Below, in pieces: positions 1-10,179 of a DNA stretch of 26,182 bases (position 1 is its first letter; each line of letters opens with the position of its first letter). Location of the stretch: NCBI GenBank assembly GCA_030141605.1, contig JAQGDQ010000077.1:685001-711182 (forward strand), written 5' to 3'. The DNA is from Tubiluchus corallicola. Lineage: Eukaryota; Priapulida; Priapulimorpha; Priapulimorphida; Tubiluchidae. The notes below the pieces were generated by a model that ran no database searches, was not told the DNA's origin, and was given only the letters and a program-made list of their open reading frames with translations. The translations under genes were made by a program, and so were the position numbers.

Positions 1-2190
1 ATGGGTTTAGTTACTGCTGTAATTTAGATTTAGGGAAAAACAGGAAACGCGCGCTATAAACAACGAACAGCCAGAAGCTGTCGTGTCGAATTACTAATTT
101 AAGTCAGTTTTTAGGTCAATTTTTAATGGCCATGATTTTTGTTGACAATAATTACATTAATCTCTGAAATCCACCAGATCCCAAATCTATAGGGATTTTA
201 ACATTTTACTTATTAATACTACACTATAACAAACACATGCTCACTGAAGCTACACTAATAACAGAAATAATCATTAGTAATCCTACTGTAAATTTAACGA
301 TTATTTATGAATAGTGGAAAAAAAACTTGAAACTAGACTTTAACGCAAGGAGGTGTGAAGAGACCCAGTCTCGATTTAGTTTTTAAATTTCAATGATTGT
401 CGGTTTACTCCGTCATTCATCACAAGTGCTCAGTTGTCTGTTTGTGCCATCAATCAACGCAGGCGGTGAATACACGAAATTTGTTCTTATCCACTGTACA
501 GATTGCTTCCTTGTAGTTTTATATCGAAAGAGTTTTTATCAGCTTGCTATGCAACATACGAACGTTGTAATTTAAATGGACCCTAGTATTTTTTTAATAT
601 CTTTACACAACGTGAACGAAGCCACTGTAACGTCGAGGGCACTTACAATTTTAAGCTTGTAGTTATGACACCTGAAAAAGCTATTAAAGCAAAAGCGAAC
701 CTCCAACCATTAAACCTGAAGAAGCCATAAAGAGACCCTTAAGTGACAATATAGTCTTTGGATTACTGTCCTAAAATTACCCAGGTTGGGAAGGTAAAAG
801 GCGAGCAGTGTTTATGAGAACCACCAAGGGATGTGGAAATGCAGGCATCGCTAACCCATAACCCATAACCGCTGAAACCCATTCCAGTAAAACCTATAAC
901 TGCAAAATGTTTGTAGAAAAGACCCTAAAGGCTTTTTCATTTACCACTAGGAGGGCTTTGGCTGTTAAAGCTGGAAATAAACAAGCAATTATTATAACGA
1001 AATTTTACCTCCTTAAAACATAAACAAACACAACGAACACATTCATTTTTCCACAACAATGTTTTTAACAATCTGCCGTTCCCGACTCTTTTAAAGACAC
1101 TCCAAAATTTGATTTTGAATTAAAATAGCCATAGTTTAGATTAGTTAGGTGCACAAAAGTGAATAATGATTCATAACGCTTTATCTATTATAATTCTAAG
1201 CGAGAAAAGCTATGTACCTGTGTGGATTTAATCAGTCAGAAAACGGAAGCCTGGTTTTTTTCATTTCACTAAATTAACTAATTTGCGCGTCTCATTGTGC
1301 AAAAAACGGTATAAACCAGTATAAAAGAAATTACGCGTGTAATAAAACTCATATGAGAACCTATATCACAAAAGGAGAAGATGCACCCGTAACACTTCGC
1401 AGGAAATTTTCTTATGAGCCAGTCTGACCAAAACCGTCGGCCGAATAGACACATCTGCCATTCGCACTGGAAGGAAACTAATTAAAAGGAGCAAAAATTA
1501 TGTAAACCACACGCTTGTATCTTTTAATCAATGGCCAACTGTTTAATCATAGTTCTTACGTGTGTTAATTTGTCTGATCAAATAAAAAATTAAACATTAA
1601 GATACAATTAACATTGCAATATTATACGCCAGAGCCTGAGGCACGTGGTCAAAAGCATTGATATGCAATTGCTGCTTGCTTGTAGTGATTTAACTTCATC
1701 GATATACAATTTATATGACTAATTTGATTCACTTTTGAGATTCACGATACCTTGAAAACTCTTATTAAAATAATGACACCTGCCAATGAACAATCCAAAT
1801 GAACTTTAGATTAACGATTACAAGCGCAGAGAATCTTTTAAAATTCACAACAACCGTGGCGTGATAAATTTCAAAGGAAAACAAACATTGCAGCGGCGAA
1901 GAACTAAATTAATTGTGTAAGGTTACAGTGTTTCCAACTTTGCTTTTTGTGCGATTTTCGCTTCCTCTGAAGACGTTAACGCTTCATTCCAAAAGAATAC
2001 CTAGGCGAAAACTGATTCCATCGATTTTTACTTAGCGTGATTAGATTTCGCAAGGTATTTCGTTTAACATGTTTTTCATTGGTATTTTGTCGAGCAGTTT
2101 GTGTCATAGGGGTATTCATACTAACAAAAAATGTAGGCAATGTTAAAAGTTGCATGTGCTCGTGATATATTATATTTTGCAGACAAGGAT
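1..2190. other. AT-rich stretch with no recognisable gene
   Basis: No convincing coding exon, RNA gene or repeat was recognised here. The only ORF of 60 codons (393-575) has low-complexity hydrophobic content, no domain and no supporting splice context. A lysine/proline-rich decayed stretch around 664-930 is discussed in the findings. The region is best read as intergenic or deep intronic DNA. Confidence 0.5.
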
Positions 2191-2194
2191 GCCT

Positions 2195-2515
2195 CTGTAG
2201 ATGATAAAAGACAAGAAGTAAGAAGATAAAGATGACAAAAGTAGATCTTCTGAATTACACTGCTATGATGTAAAAAAGAAAGAAGAAAACGAAAAACGAA
2301 AAGAAAAAGATGTAGAAAAGCAAACATCGAGAGCCTAAGTGAAACCAAAAATATAGGAAACGAAGATAGCAAAAAGACAAAACATTTACAATGAGGGTAG
2401 AGAGAGAAAAATGAACGAAGGAGAAGAAGAATGTGTAAATGAACACAGATAGAAGGAAAGGGGGCAAAACAGAAAAAAAGCAGAAATAATTAAAAGAATA
2501 ATTGAAGCAACGAAG
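2195..2515. repeat. purine-rich (A/G) low-complexity tract
   Basis: The plus strand is almost entirely A and G here, with many GAAA, AAGA and AGAAG runs and few pyrimidines. The complementary strand is therefore a long polypyrimidine stretch. This produces spurious minus-strand ORFs rich in Phe, Leu and Ser (2121-2372 and 2255-2467), which are composition artefacts. Such tracts can form triplexes or act as splice-site decoys, but nothing here shows a function. Confidence 0.6.
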
Positions 2516-2657
2516 GAGAACAATTATATTACACCTTTCTCGTGAGAATCGAAGGATTACTTAGCGTATAATGTGCTATAATAAAAACAGGAGTAACCAT
2601 TAAATGCAAATCTAAGAACCATGTGTAAATGATCGATAACATTCGATACTTTGCCAT

Positions 2658-2706
2658 GCCAGAGTGGCCAAGGGGAAGCGACATGCTGCTAATTCTCTGA
2701 ATCCAC
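2658..2706 (+). pseudogene. tRNA-Ser(GCU)-like fossil, 5' half only
   Basis: Bases 2665-2697 align with the D-arm and anticodon-loop region of eukaryotic tRNA-Ser(GCU). A TGGCC-AAG-GG-AAG-CGA block matches the usual A-box region, and CTGCTAA matches the anticodon loop with GCT in place. The flanking anticodon stem does not pair (ACATG against TTCTC). There is no serine long variable arm, no full B-box and no 3' acceptor complement to GCCAGAG at 2658-2664. It is therefore not a working tRNA. It could be a tRNA pseudogene or the head of a tRNA-derived SINE. A chance match cannot be excluded. Confidence 0.3.
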
Positions 2707-2709
2707 TAA

Positions 2710-3865
2710 AATTGATAATGATATAATTTGTAATAAAACTTTTGATAGCAAACTTGGAGCAAATAACGACTGAAAAACGGCTTCCATAATATAATTTTTA
2801 GGTTTAATTGCATGTAGCAATTATTTGTGATCTGACAAACTCTGATTATGAAGCAGAGTACTTGTGTTCGTATTTAGTAATTCTCCTAAAAAAGGAACAT
2901 CTGAAACTCTTCAGTAAGACAAAACATTTCAGAGTCTACAATTCGCCTGCCTAAGCAGTAGACCAATGCAAACGAATTCGCTGTATAAAAACTGATAACA
3001 GCATTCCACGGTCGAAGAATCATTCGGGGAAACACCATTTTAGTGTTCCGGGTGAAGTAAGACAAAGACAACTGCATGTGGCAGCTTCAAAAGCAAACAG
3101 CAACAACAACGAAAAAATTAGTTTTTATTAGCTGAAATATATTATTCAATACTTCAAAATAGTATCGAAGAAAACATAGGGGAGAAAAGAAATAATGAAA
3201 CTATTACTAAATTATATTCACAGACTTCTCGTATAACAATATTTTCTTTGCGAGGTTATGCTTTAAGCCGTAGATTAACGGCAATGGCTACACAGGGAAT
3301 TCGTTTTATTAATAATTATTAACACCGAAGACAAGGTGAGAATGCTAATGTCCATTAAGAGAGTTAATTTCAAATTTTCTCAAAGGTCGTTCGTAATCAA
3401 TATTGCGCCCGAGCAACCTACCAAACAACATTAGCGAAACAAAACAAATAATAAATCTAGCCGAAATCAAATAATTTACAGAAACTATACACGCTGTGCT
3501 CGATCAAAAAGACGTCATTTAGATATAAATCTCAAAGAGGCGAGAAATGTTAATTGTGAGAGTGGATCATTTTGTTATAAAGTGCCTGTGTCTTCTGACA
3601 TCGAATATACATACGCCGCTATTAGCTCGTCTCAATTCCAGGTTTTATGCGTTATGTTACCAATAAAAAAGGCTGCTACGTCACAAACTTCTGGTTGCAT
3701 CTGCTGCATGTAAAATGGCGCAGCATTCTGGCATGAGATCAACAGTCTTTAGTGACAGTTTGTTAATGATGCTATTAATTATGACGTCAAATATACTGAT
3801 TACAGTATTGATTACTGAATCTTAATATGTACTTCATTTTGTTCATACATAGCAATGTCACCATT
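2710..3865. other. no recognisable gene
   Basis: AT-rich sequence with scattered short ORFs on both strands, none with a recognisable motif or splice context. A near-palindromic TTATTAATAATTATTAA segment lies near 3306 and a TGACGTCA CRE near 3782, but neither has a gene beside it. Nothing further can be supported. Confidence 0.4.
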
Positions 3866-3869
3866 TTCC

Positions 3870-4150
3870 ACACTTCTTCGTCAGCTTAATATTCGCTTAT
3901 GTAAATTTTGTAAATAATCTCTGTGTGGTGTCTCCAGTAGTTTATTTTTTCGTGACGCATCTTAATTATTTCAGTCAGTTGCATAGGAAGAATGTGATAG
4001 ACTGGTACGTTGCCTCCTGTATAGGAAGAATGTGATAGACTGGTACGTTGCCTCCTGTAATGCGGCATACATTTTTGATGTGCACGCATATTTACTTTGT
4101 ATACGCAAAATTTTAATTGGCAAATAAAGATTTTATCTAATCTAATTTAA
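3870..4150 (+). mobile_element. probable 3' end of a truncated non-LTR retrotransposon
   Basis: The segment ends in a run resembling the 3' termini of many invertebrate non-LTR elements: a TTGTATACGC stretch, then GGCAAATAAAGA with a polyadenylation-like AATAAA, then an immediate (TCTAA)n tail. Elements of the CR1, L2 and RTE groups typically end in such short tandem tails and are often 5'-truncated. No reverse transcriptase coding sequence is visible upstream, so only the 3' untranslated part would remain. The assignment rests on the tail pattern, not on a sequence match. The 5' boundary is a guess. Confidence 0.4.
3983..4058. repeat. 38-bp exact tandem duplication
   Basis: Positions 3983-4020 and 4021-4058 are identical 38-bp units beginning ATAGGAAGAATG and ending CCTCCTGT. 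Perfect identity suggests a recent duplication within the retrotransposon-like 3' region, or a 3'-UTR repeat belonging to that element family. Confidence 0.9.
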
Positions 4151-4318
4151 TCTAATTTCATTTAATGTGATCTGATCGGATATGATCTGACTTGACCTGA
4201 CCTGATCTGACCTGACTTAACCAGACCTGACCTGACCTGACTTGACCTTACCTGACCTGACCTGACCTGACCTGACCTTATCTGACCTAACGTAATCTAA
4301 CCTAACCTAATCTAGCCT
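4133..4318. repeat. pentanucleotide satellite, TCTAA grading into CTGAC and CCTAA
   Basis: A 5-bp periodic array of about 185 bp. It begins as TCTAA/TTTAA units, changes to CTGAC/CTTGAC units in the middle (runs of CTGAC near 4250-4277), and ends as CCTAA/TCTAA units. The phase follows directly from the AATAAAGATTTTATCTAA tail just upstream. It was probably seeded by the retrotransposon's tail and then diversified by slippage. Confidence 0.85.
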
Positions 4319-4439
4319 CATTTATGTAAGAGCAACGGAGACGTCCAAAAATATTCATAAACAACGGCTACCTGTCATTGGACCACATGTTTCTCAGCCG
4401 TGTAATGCGCTGTATTTCCAAAATTCCAAGTTAACTTCT

Positions 4440-7030
4440 CGTTCTTCCTTGTCTTCTCTGCCCCCTGATCAATTTGTTCAGTTGTGCAACAAATGTTTTC
4501 TGTGCAACAAAAGAGCTCACAATGCAATTTTTACATTATTCAGTTTGAATTCACCAAAACCTTTTATTTGATACACTACAAGCAATTTTTGAGAAAACAG
4601 TGTTACTTTCAACACTGGAAAAATGTCTTTACTCAACCCCTATTTTCAATTCTTGATCCCCAGCGAAAACTTTTCTCACATTTGACTGACCCATGTCTAA
4701 CTAAGTGCAAGAACTCAACGCAACCCAGCTATATGATAAAAATGTGGTCCTCGTTCAAAAACTGTAGCAGAAGATAGAGTCTAATGAAAAATTGCTAAAT
4801 ACCTACTGCCCGTGACCCCTTGACCCGAGGCCACTGTTCAATATTCCATTATCTAAGCCTATCCCTCAGGCACCTGCCGCGTAAGTTTCGTGACTCCAGT
4901 TTGTTTACTTTTCCAATTATTGACAAATCCTATTTTAATACTTTTACCAGTACCACGGGAACTGACCAAAACCAAATTCATGAAAAATACCTGATAATGC
5001 ATTTCTGTTTTTATTTGGCTATCCAAAGGCGTAAAACACTGACTTCTAGTCCAAAGCTGTGCGATGAGATGAGCGACAAGGCTATTTGTCCTAATTTTCA
5101 CATATTGGCTGCTATAACTATGACCCTTGGCCCAAGTGTCACAATTGCCACGCCAATTTCTGAGAATCTATCTTATGTGTCTGCGTTGCAAGTTTTGTGG
5201 TTCTAGCTCTAGTACTTCTGGTAATTATTGACATGAACCCTTCTTAGCACTTCTGCCTATGTCAAGGGACCTGGCTGCATCCATTTTTTAAATACTTAAT
5301 GCACATCTACACCTACACGGCTACCTGCACACCTACCTATACACACAGCCATTTGCCCCAATTTTCACATAATTACTCATGCCAGAGTAACTTTGACAAA
5401 GAGGTCACCTTTCATATACGATAATCTAAGCACTTGTCTCAGGTCTCTGCCTTGCAAGTTTCATGACTCTAGTTCTTACAATCATGCAGTTATTGACATA
5501 ACATCGTTTTAATACTTTCGCCCATGTCTGGTAACCTGGCCATCTCACATTTCTTGAAAAATGCTTATTGTACATCTACAACATGCAATGGTCCTATACA
5601 TGCCTAAACATTGACCCTAATACCAATACTGTAAGAGGAGTTGAGTGACAAAGCCATTTGCTTGAATTCTCACATTTTGGCTACCAACTCGGAACTTTCC
5701 ATTTCTGAAAACTCTAACTCAAAAGGGCTAAATAACAGTGAAAAAATTAAATTTACTCAAAGCCCTAGGAGGAGTTGAATTATAATCGAAAACTTGACCT
5801 TTGTCCAGTCTCTTTGACCTTTTCACCGAGGTAAAAGTTACTAGGCTATTGTCTGGCTCCTACACAGGACCCTGACCTGCAAATTTGGTGACTCTGGATT
5901 GTGCAGTTTCGGAGTTATTCAACGTCGTAGCGGAGAATAAAAATGAAAAACTAGACTGCTGTTTATAACAAAGTCATAAACTTGAGATTTTGCAATATGA
6001 CCAAAACTGGGACCAATGTCTCAATATTGTCTTCGTTGAGTTCGTCATGCTTGATTACATAAAATTGCATTTATTTTCAACGAAATCGTAACTCTTGACA
6101 TTTTGAACCATAACCTTTTTGGGTCACGTTCGACTAATCTCCGGCCAACTCATACCATTTAACTTGTCTCATCGACACCTTTCATTTGATGTACTACAAG
6201 CCACTGTTCTTCAAGACCAGAAAAACGTTTGTGACAAACCCACCCATCTTCAGTTTTTGGCCGCTGGCGGAAAATTTTTACACAATCCAAATGTCCCACA
6301 TTCAGTCATGCATGTTCGACCCATCTAGCCGCATACCAAAAATTGTGGTTCTAGCTCAAAAACTGTAAGAAGAAGTAGAGTCTAACCAAAAGCAGATAGA
6401 TGTCTACTATCTGTAGATAGTTGACCTAATGCCCCAAGGTCATTAGAAAATCATCATTGGTCATCATTGTTCCGTAATTCGTTGTCTGACCCCTTACACC
6501 AAGTACCCATCCTGCAAGTTTCGTGCAAGTTGTTAAGTTTTTGAATTATTGCCAAAACTCTATTTCAACACTTTGGCCCATGTCACGTGACCAGGCCATG
6601 CCCACTTTTCGAAAAATACTTAATGCGCATCAACACCCACACGCTTACCCACACAAGTATAAACATTGATTCTTAGTCTAATACTGTAAGAGGAGTTGAG
6701 TGACAAAGCCGTTTGTCCTAATTTTCGCACTTTGGCTCCTAACTCAGGCTCCTAAAGAATTCAAGGTTTTATCCCAGGTACACGTCTACCCCATAGTTTC
6801 TAAATACTTGTGAAAAAATTTGAATGTTACTCAAAGCCCTAGGAGGAGTTGAGCAATAAAAAAGAAATTGCCCCTGTCCAGTGCCCTTGACCCTTTGACG
6901 TGAGGACACCGGTCACCATGCCATTGTCAGTCCCCTTACCTCAGGTGTCTACCCTGCAAGTTTCGTGACTCTAGCTGTTTTGGTTTTGAAGTTATTACGT
7001 TTTCAAAACTGAAGAAAGAATTCTCGGTTG
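4440..7030. repeat. mosaic of old, diverged long direct repeats
   Basis: Several blocks recur in the same order and orientation. A block with AATACTGTAAGAGGAGTTG occurs at about 5625 and 6680. A block with CTCAAAGCCCTAGGAGGAG occurs at 5756 and 6830. The motif TGCAAGTTTCGTGACTCTAG or close variants occurs near 4881, 5186, 5452, 5876, 6512 and 6954. Blocks near 4540 and 4743 recur near 6164 and 6343. Offsets of roughly 1.06 and 1.6 kb show at least two rounds of duplication. The style (TGACCTTTGACC-like stretches followed by a GCAAGTTTCGTGACT segment and GAGTTATT) recalls a repeat type I associate with aquatic invertebrate genomes; that is recollection, not a search. ORFs inside (4484-4777, 4820-5206, 6119-6328) are shadows of the repeat. 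Confidence 0.6.
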
Positions 7031-7039
7031 TATTCCAGT

Positions 7040-7760
7040 AAGATTCTGCAATATGCAGTATCTTAATAAACGGTTTGTAAATAAGAAGATTCTGCATGCA
7101 TTGCTGATTCTTAAATACCTAACTTTTGTCTTAAAAAATAAATTTACTAAAATCAGCGCCACTTGGACCATCCGAAAAAATAATGTAGTCGTAACTTCAC
7201 CGTGCTGTAGAATGATTGTACTAGGAAGTTGGAGATGTCGTTTCCTGGGACATGAGCGCCATATAAATCACGCTCCACTGCAACAAATAACTAGCCAGGT
7301 CACGATGGGCGGTTAATGTTATTCACGCGCTGGGCTTCTTAAAGGAAACCACAACTTCTCTCTTTATATTTAGGGCGCCAGTGCTTGCATATGCATGGCT
7401 TCATCTAGATTAGCATTATTAGATTAGCAGTAATGGGCGCAACTTGGATTCGCACTATCTCATACTGTTTTGTGCTACATATCAATTTTAGTGAAAAGCA
7501 CGTTAACCTAGAAAAATTGTTTGTTAAAGCGTGACTACAGATACGTGAGAAAAACATAGCAGGAACAAATTACAGTCATTTGTTGTATAAAAATCGAAAG
7601 GGGTATAGAAGGTAAGCTGTCGGGTAATATGCAATGTGCGGGAAAAGGAAACGAAGGTGGTAGAAAACACAAAAAGCATGGAGAAGGAGGAAAACGTGTA
7701 GAGGACATACAGCAGGAAACACAAACACATATTGGAAGATACGTGGTTACTACAGATGAG
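7040..7760. other. no recognisable gene
   Basis: A short plus-strand ORF (7053-7316) has no recognisable domain and no splice context. A small doublet of ATTAGATTAGCA lies near 7404-7430. The strand-overlapping ORFs over 7524-7942 are produced by the microsatellite that follows. Nothing else is supported. Confidence 0.4.
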
Positions 7761-7766
7761 CAGGTA

Positions 7767-7962
7767 TACAGGCCGACAGACAGACAGACAGACAGACAGA
7801 CTGGCGATAGATAGACAGACAGACATACAGACGTACAGACTAGGTAAGAGGTAGCTAGGTAGGTAGGTAGGTAGGTAGGTTGGTTGGTAGGCAGGCAGAC
7901 AGATTGATAATTAGGTTGACTGATAAGCCTGTAGGCAGACAAGCAGGTAGGCAGGCAGATGC
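7767..7962. repeat. compound tetranucleotide microsatellite (CAGA)n / (TAGG)n / (GCAG)n
   Basis: Runs of CAGA (about 7780-7800), GATAGACAGACAGACATACAG, then GGTA/TAGG (about 7850-7880) and interrupted GGCAGGCAGACAG units up to about 7962. The minus-strand translations are artificial Ser/Val/Cys/Leu and Tyr/Leu/Pro repeats and are not genes. A related array lies at 24767-24975. Confidence 0.9.
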
Positions 7963-8614
7963 TCTAAATACTCGAACATTTGGTACATTAAAGCGAGAAA
8001 GCCATTTTATTTAGTTTTTATACTTGATGCTTTGAGCTTAGGAAAGCCACAAAGAATGAAAGACCTTGACCATTCTCCTCTGTATTTGCACGGATTTCCA
8101 TTTAATTTTTGTCACAAACATTGTCTTGTCTTGTTCCAAACATTATAGAAACTCAACTTTCACACTATGAATGAGCCGCAAAATTAACTAAAACATTATT
8201 TAACTTAAGATTAAAGATACCAGAGGCTTAAGCGCATAAGCGGCAAGACTAGAATCAAATGACACGGTCACATGACATGTCCACATATTTTTAAAAGGCT
8301 GTTTAAAGTAAAATCGGATCCAATCTTAAACTGTCGGTCAATGCAATCTATTCTTTAAAATTCTTTGAAAGGAAACATACTATTCCTTCAAAAATGACTT
8401 ACGTGAAAGAATTATTAATACACAAACATAAGGTTCGCGTTCGCGCCACTAGTTCTTCGCTGTTACATACATTTCGTTATTCGCTAGTTAGATTGGCACA
8501 AGCGCCTGCATTTCGGAAACGCATTGCACAAAAAGACAGGTGCTGTACCTCTCAGTTCAGATATGTTCGTTTGTGACGAACTATACACGCTAGACAGCTC
8601 ATTCGTGAGCATAG

Positions 8615-8941
8615 CGGTAAATTTGAAATTTGAATTTTTATCATAAAACTTGCCCAGTTTTAGTACAACACACGGAATATGTTACAGTAGCACTGTACTT
8701 CAGTTTTCCCTTTCGCAAACACGCTCGTAGAATATTTTTGCTGTTCAAAATTATGTTAGTTTGTGATGTCATCAACAGTTGGACTTGTCCGCCGTTAATT
8801 AAGTTTTTTAATCTATTATTTAATTATCAGAAATGCTTTTGCAGTAATAATTGTTTTAAAGTTGTTACTTGTGTTCTTTTTATCGGACTTAAAAATGATG
8901 TAGTATATGAAAAATCATTCTATCTTCCTTAAAATTTATCC
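8615..8941 (+). repeat. dispersed repeat, copy A
   Basis: This segment matches the reverse complement of 15917-16238 over about 320 bp, with blocks such as GATGTCATCAA-AGTTGG, CCGCCGTTAATTAAGTTTTT and TTTTTATCGG shared. Copy A has an open frame from 8630 whose peptide resembles the minus-strand frame of copy B, including HTEY, FRKH, IFLL, KIMLVCDVINSW and PPLIKF. Weaker similarity may extend upstream to about 8535. No transposase or reverse transcriptase motif is recognisable. It is probably a non-autonomous or fragmentary mobile element. Confidence 0.75.
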
Positions 8942-10037
8942 ACAAAAATCACTTTACGTTACTGATCAAGTAATGCGTGGTCAGTGTTATCACTGTAGTT
9001 TTCAGGTTACAATAACTGGTCGTACTCCTCGGTTTTTATTTAATTAAATGGAGGATATTAAACAAAAAATTCTGTTTTTAGAATACTGTGCTAGGGCAGT
9101 TTGTTTTGACAAATCTTATACGCACGTCACAAAAATGACTAAATCTAGACAAATGATTGCTTCAAAAGTATTATTCGCCCACCAATCAAAGTACACTGAC
9201 GAGTCCAGAAACTCAGTAATGATTAACTGTTTGATTATCACATCCTGCTCAAAATCGTAAGTTCTCGTTTCAAATGGCCGATTGAAGTTAACAAAAGAGA
9301 AGGACATAAATACTTCAAACGCGTCTGATACGCCTTTGAATCTCTCAAATTAACTTGAACCCGTGTGTAAAACCGTGGGAATACTCAGCTTTCTTTATTT
9401 AATGATTGCAAGTGTTAACTAAGGTAATGAATTGTACAGCTGGACACGTCGTCAATGTTTGTGTACAATAATTGCATTGGAGAAGCTCGTTAGTGATGTT
9501 CACGTTGTTTCTCCTTGTTGTTCTTGCTACCTATGTGCTCCGTGCCTTGCTATTTTTGTTCTTTTCTGCTTTGAAATTACCGCAGTTGCTTCGTAATACA
9601 GCAGAACTTTAGAATTGTTAAATGATCTTTCCACACACAGGACATATACATATATATGCAATACTTACTAAAAAGTGCTTGTGGTGCATTATTCTCATTT
9701 TGCAATTACTAATACAACAGTCCATTGGGATGTCTTATGCATCATCCATAATTTATGCACGATAGGGTGTGAAAATGCTACGGACCCTATGTCACAATAT
9801 GAAATATTATAATTACAATGAAACGATTGGACATGTTTTTGCTCATCGTTTGGCTAAACAGAGTAAGCACTTCATGCATGAGTACGAAACTTCGAAATCA
9901 CCGATTATTGTATCTAATCTATGATTATTGTTGTGCGCTGCTTTTTAACACAGTTACACAGGACGCTGTTGTAAGCGAGCACTGTGCTCAATCAGGTTTA
10001 TCCTGTTTAAAGATTTTGCATCATCATCATCATCCCA

Positions 10038-10173
<136 letters not shown>

Positions 10174-10179
10174 CCGATT

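Noticed and set aside
2121-2467. Phe/Leu/Ser-rich minus-strand ORFs resembling membrane proteins
   Set aside because: They are complements of a purine-rich tract; the hydrophobicity is a composition artefact.
4820-5206. 128-codon plus-strand ORF
   Set aside because: It lies entirely within the diverged repeat mosaic. Related copies nearby do not keep the frame and no domain is visible.
7524-7942. Two overlapping minus-strand ORFs rich in Ser/Cys/Leu/Val or Tyr/Leu/Pro
   Set aside because: They translate a tetranucleotide microsatellite; repetitive composition explains the open frames.
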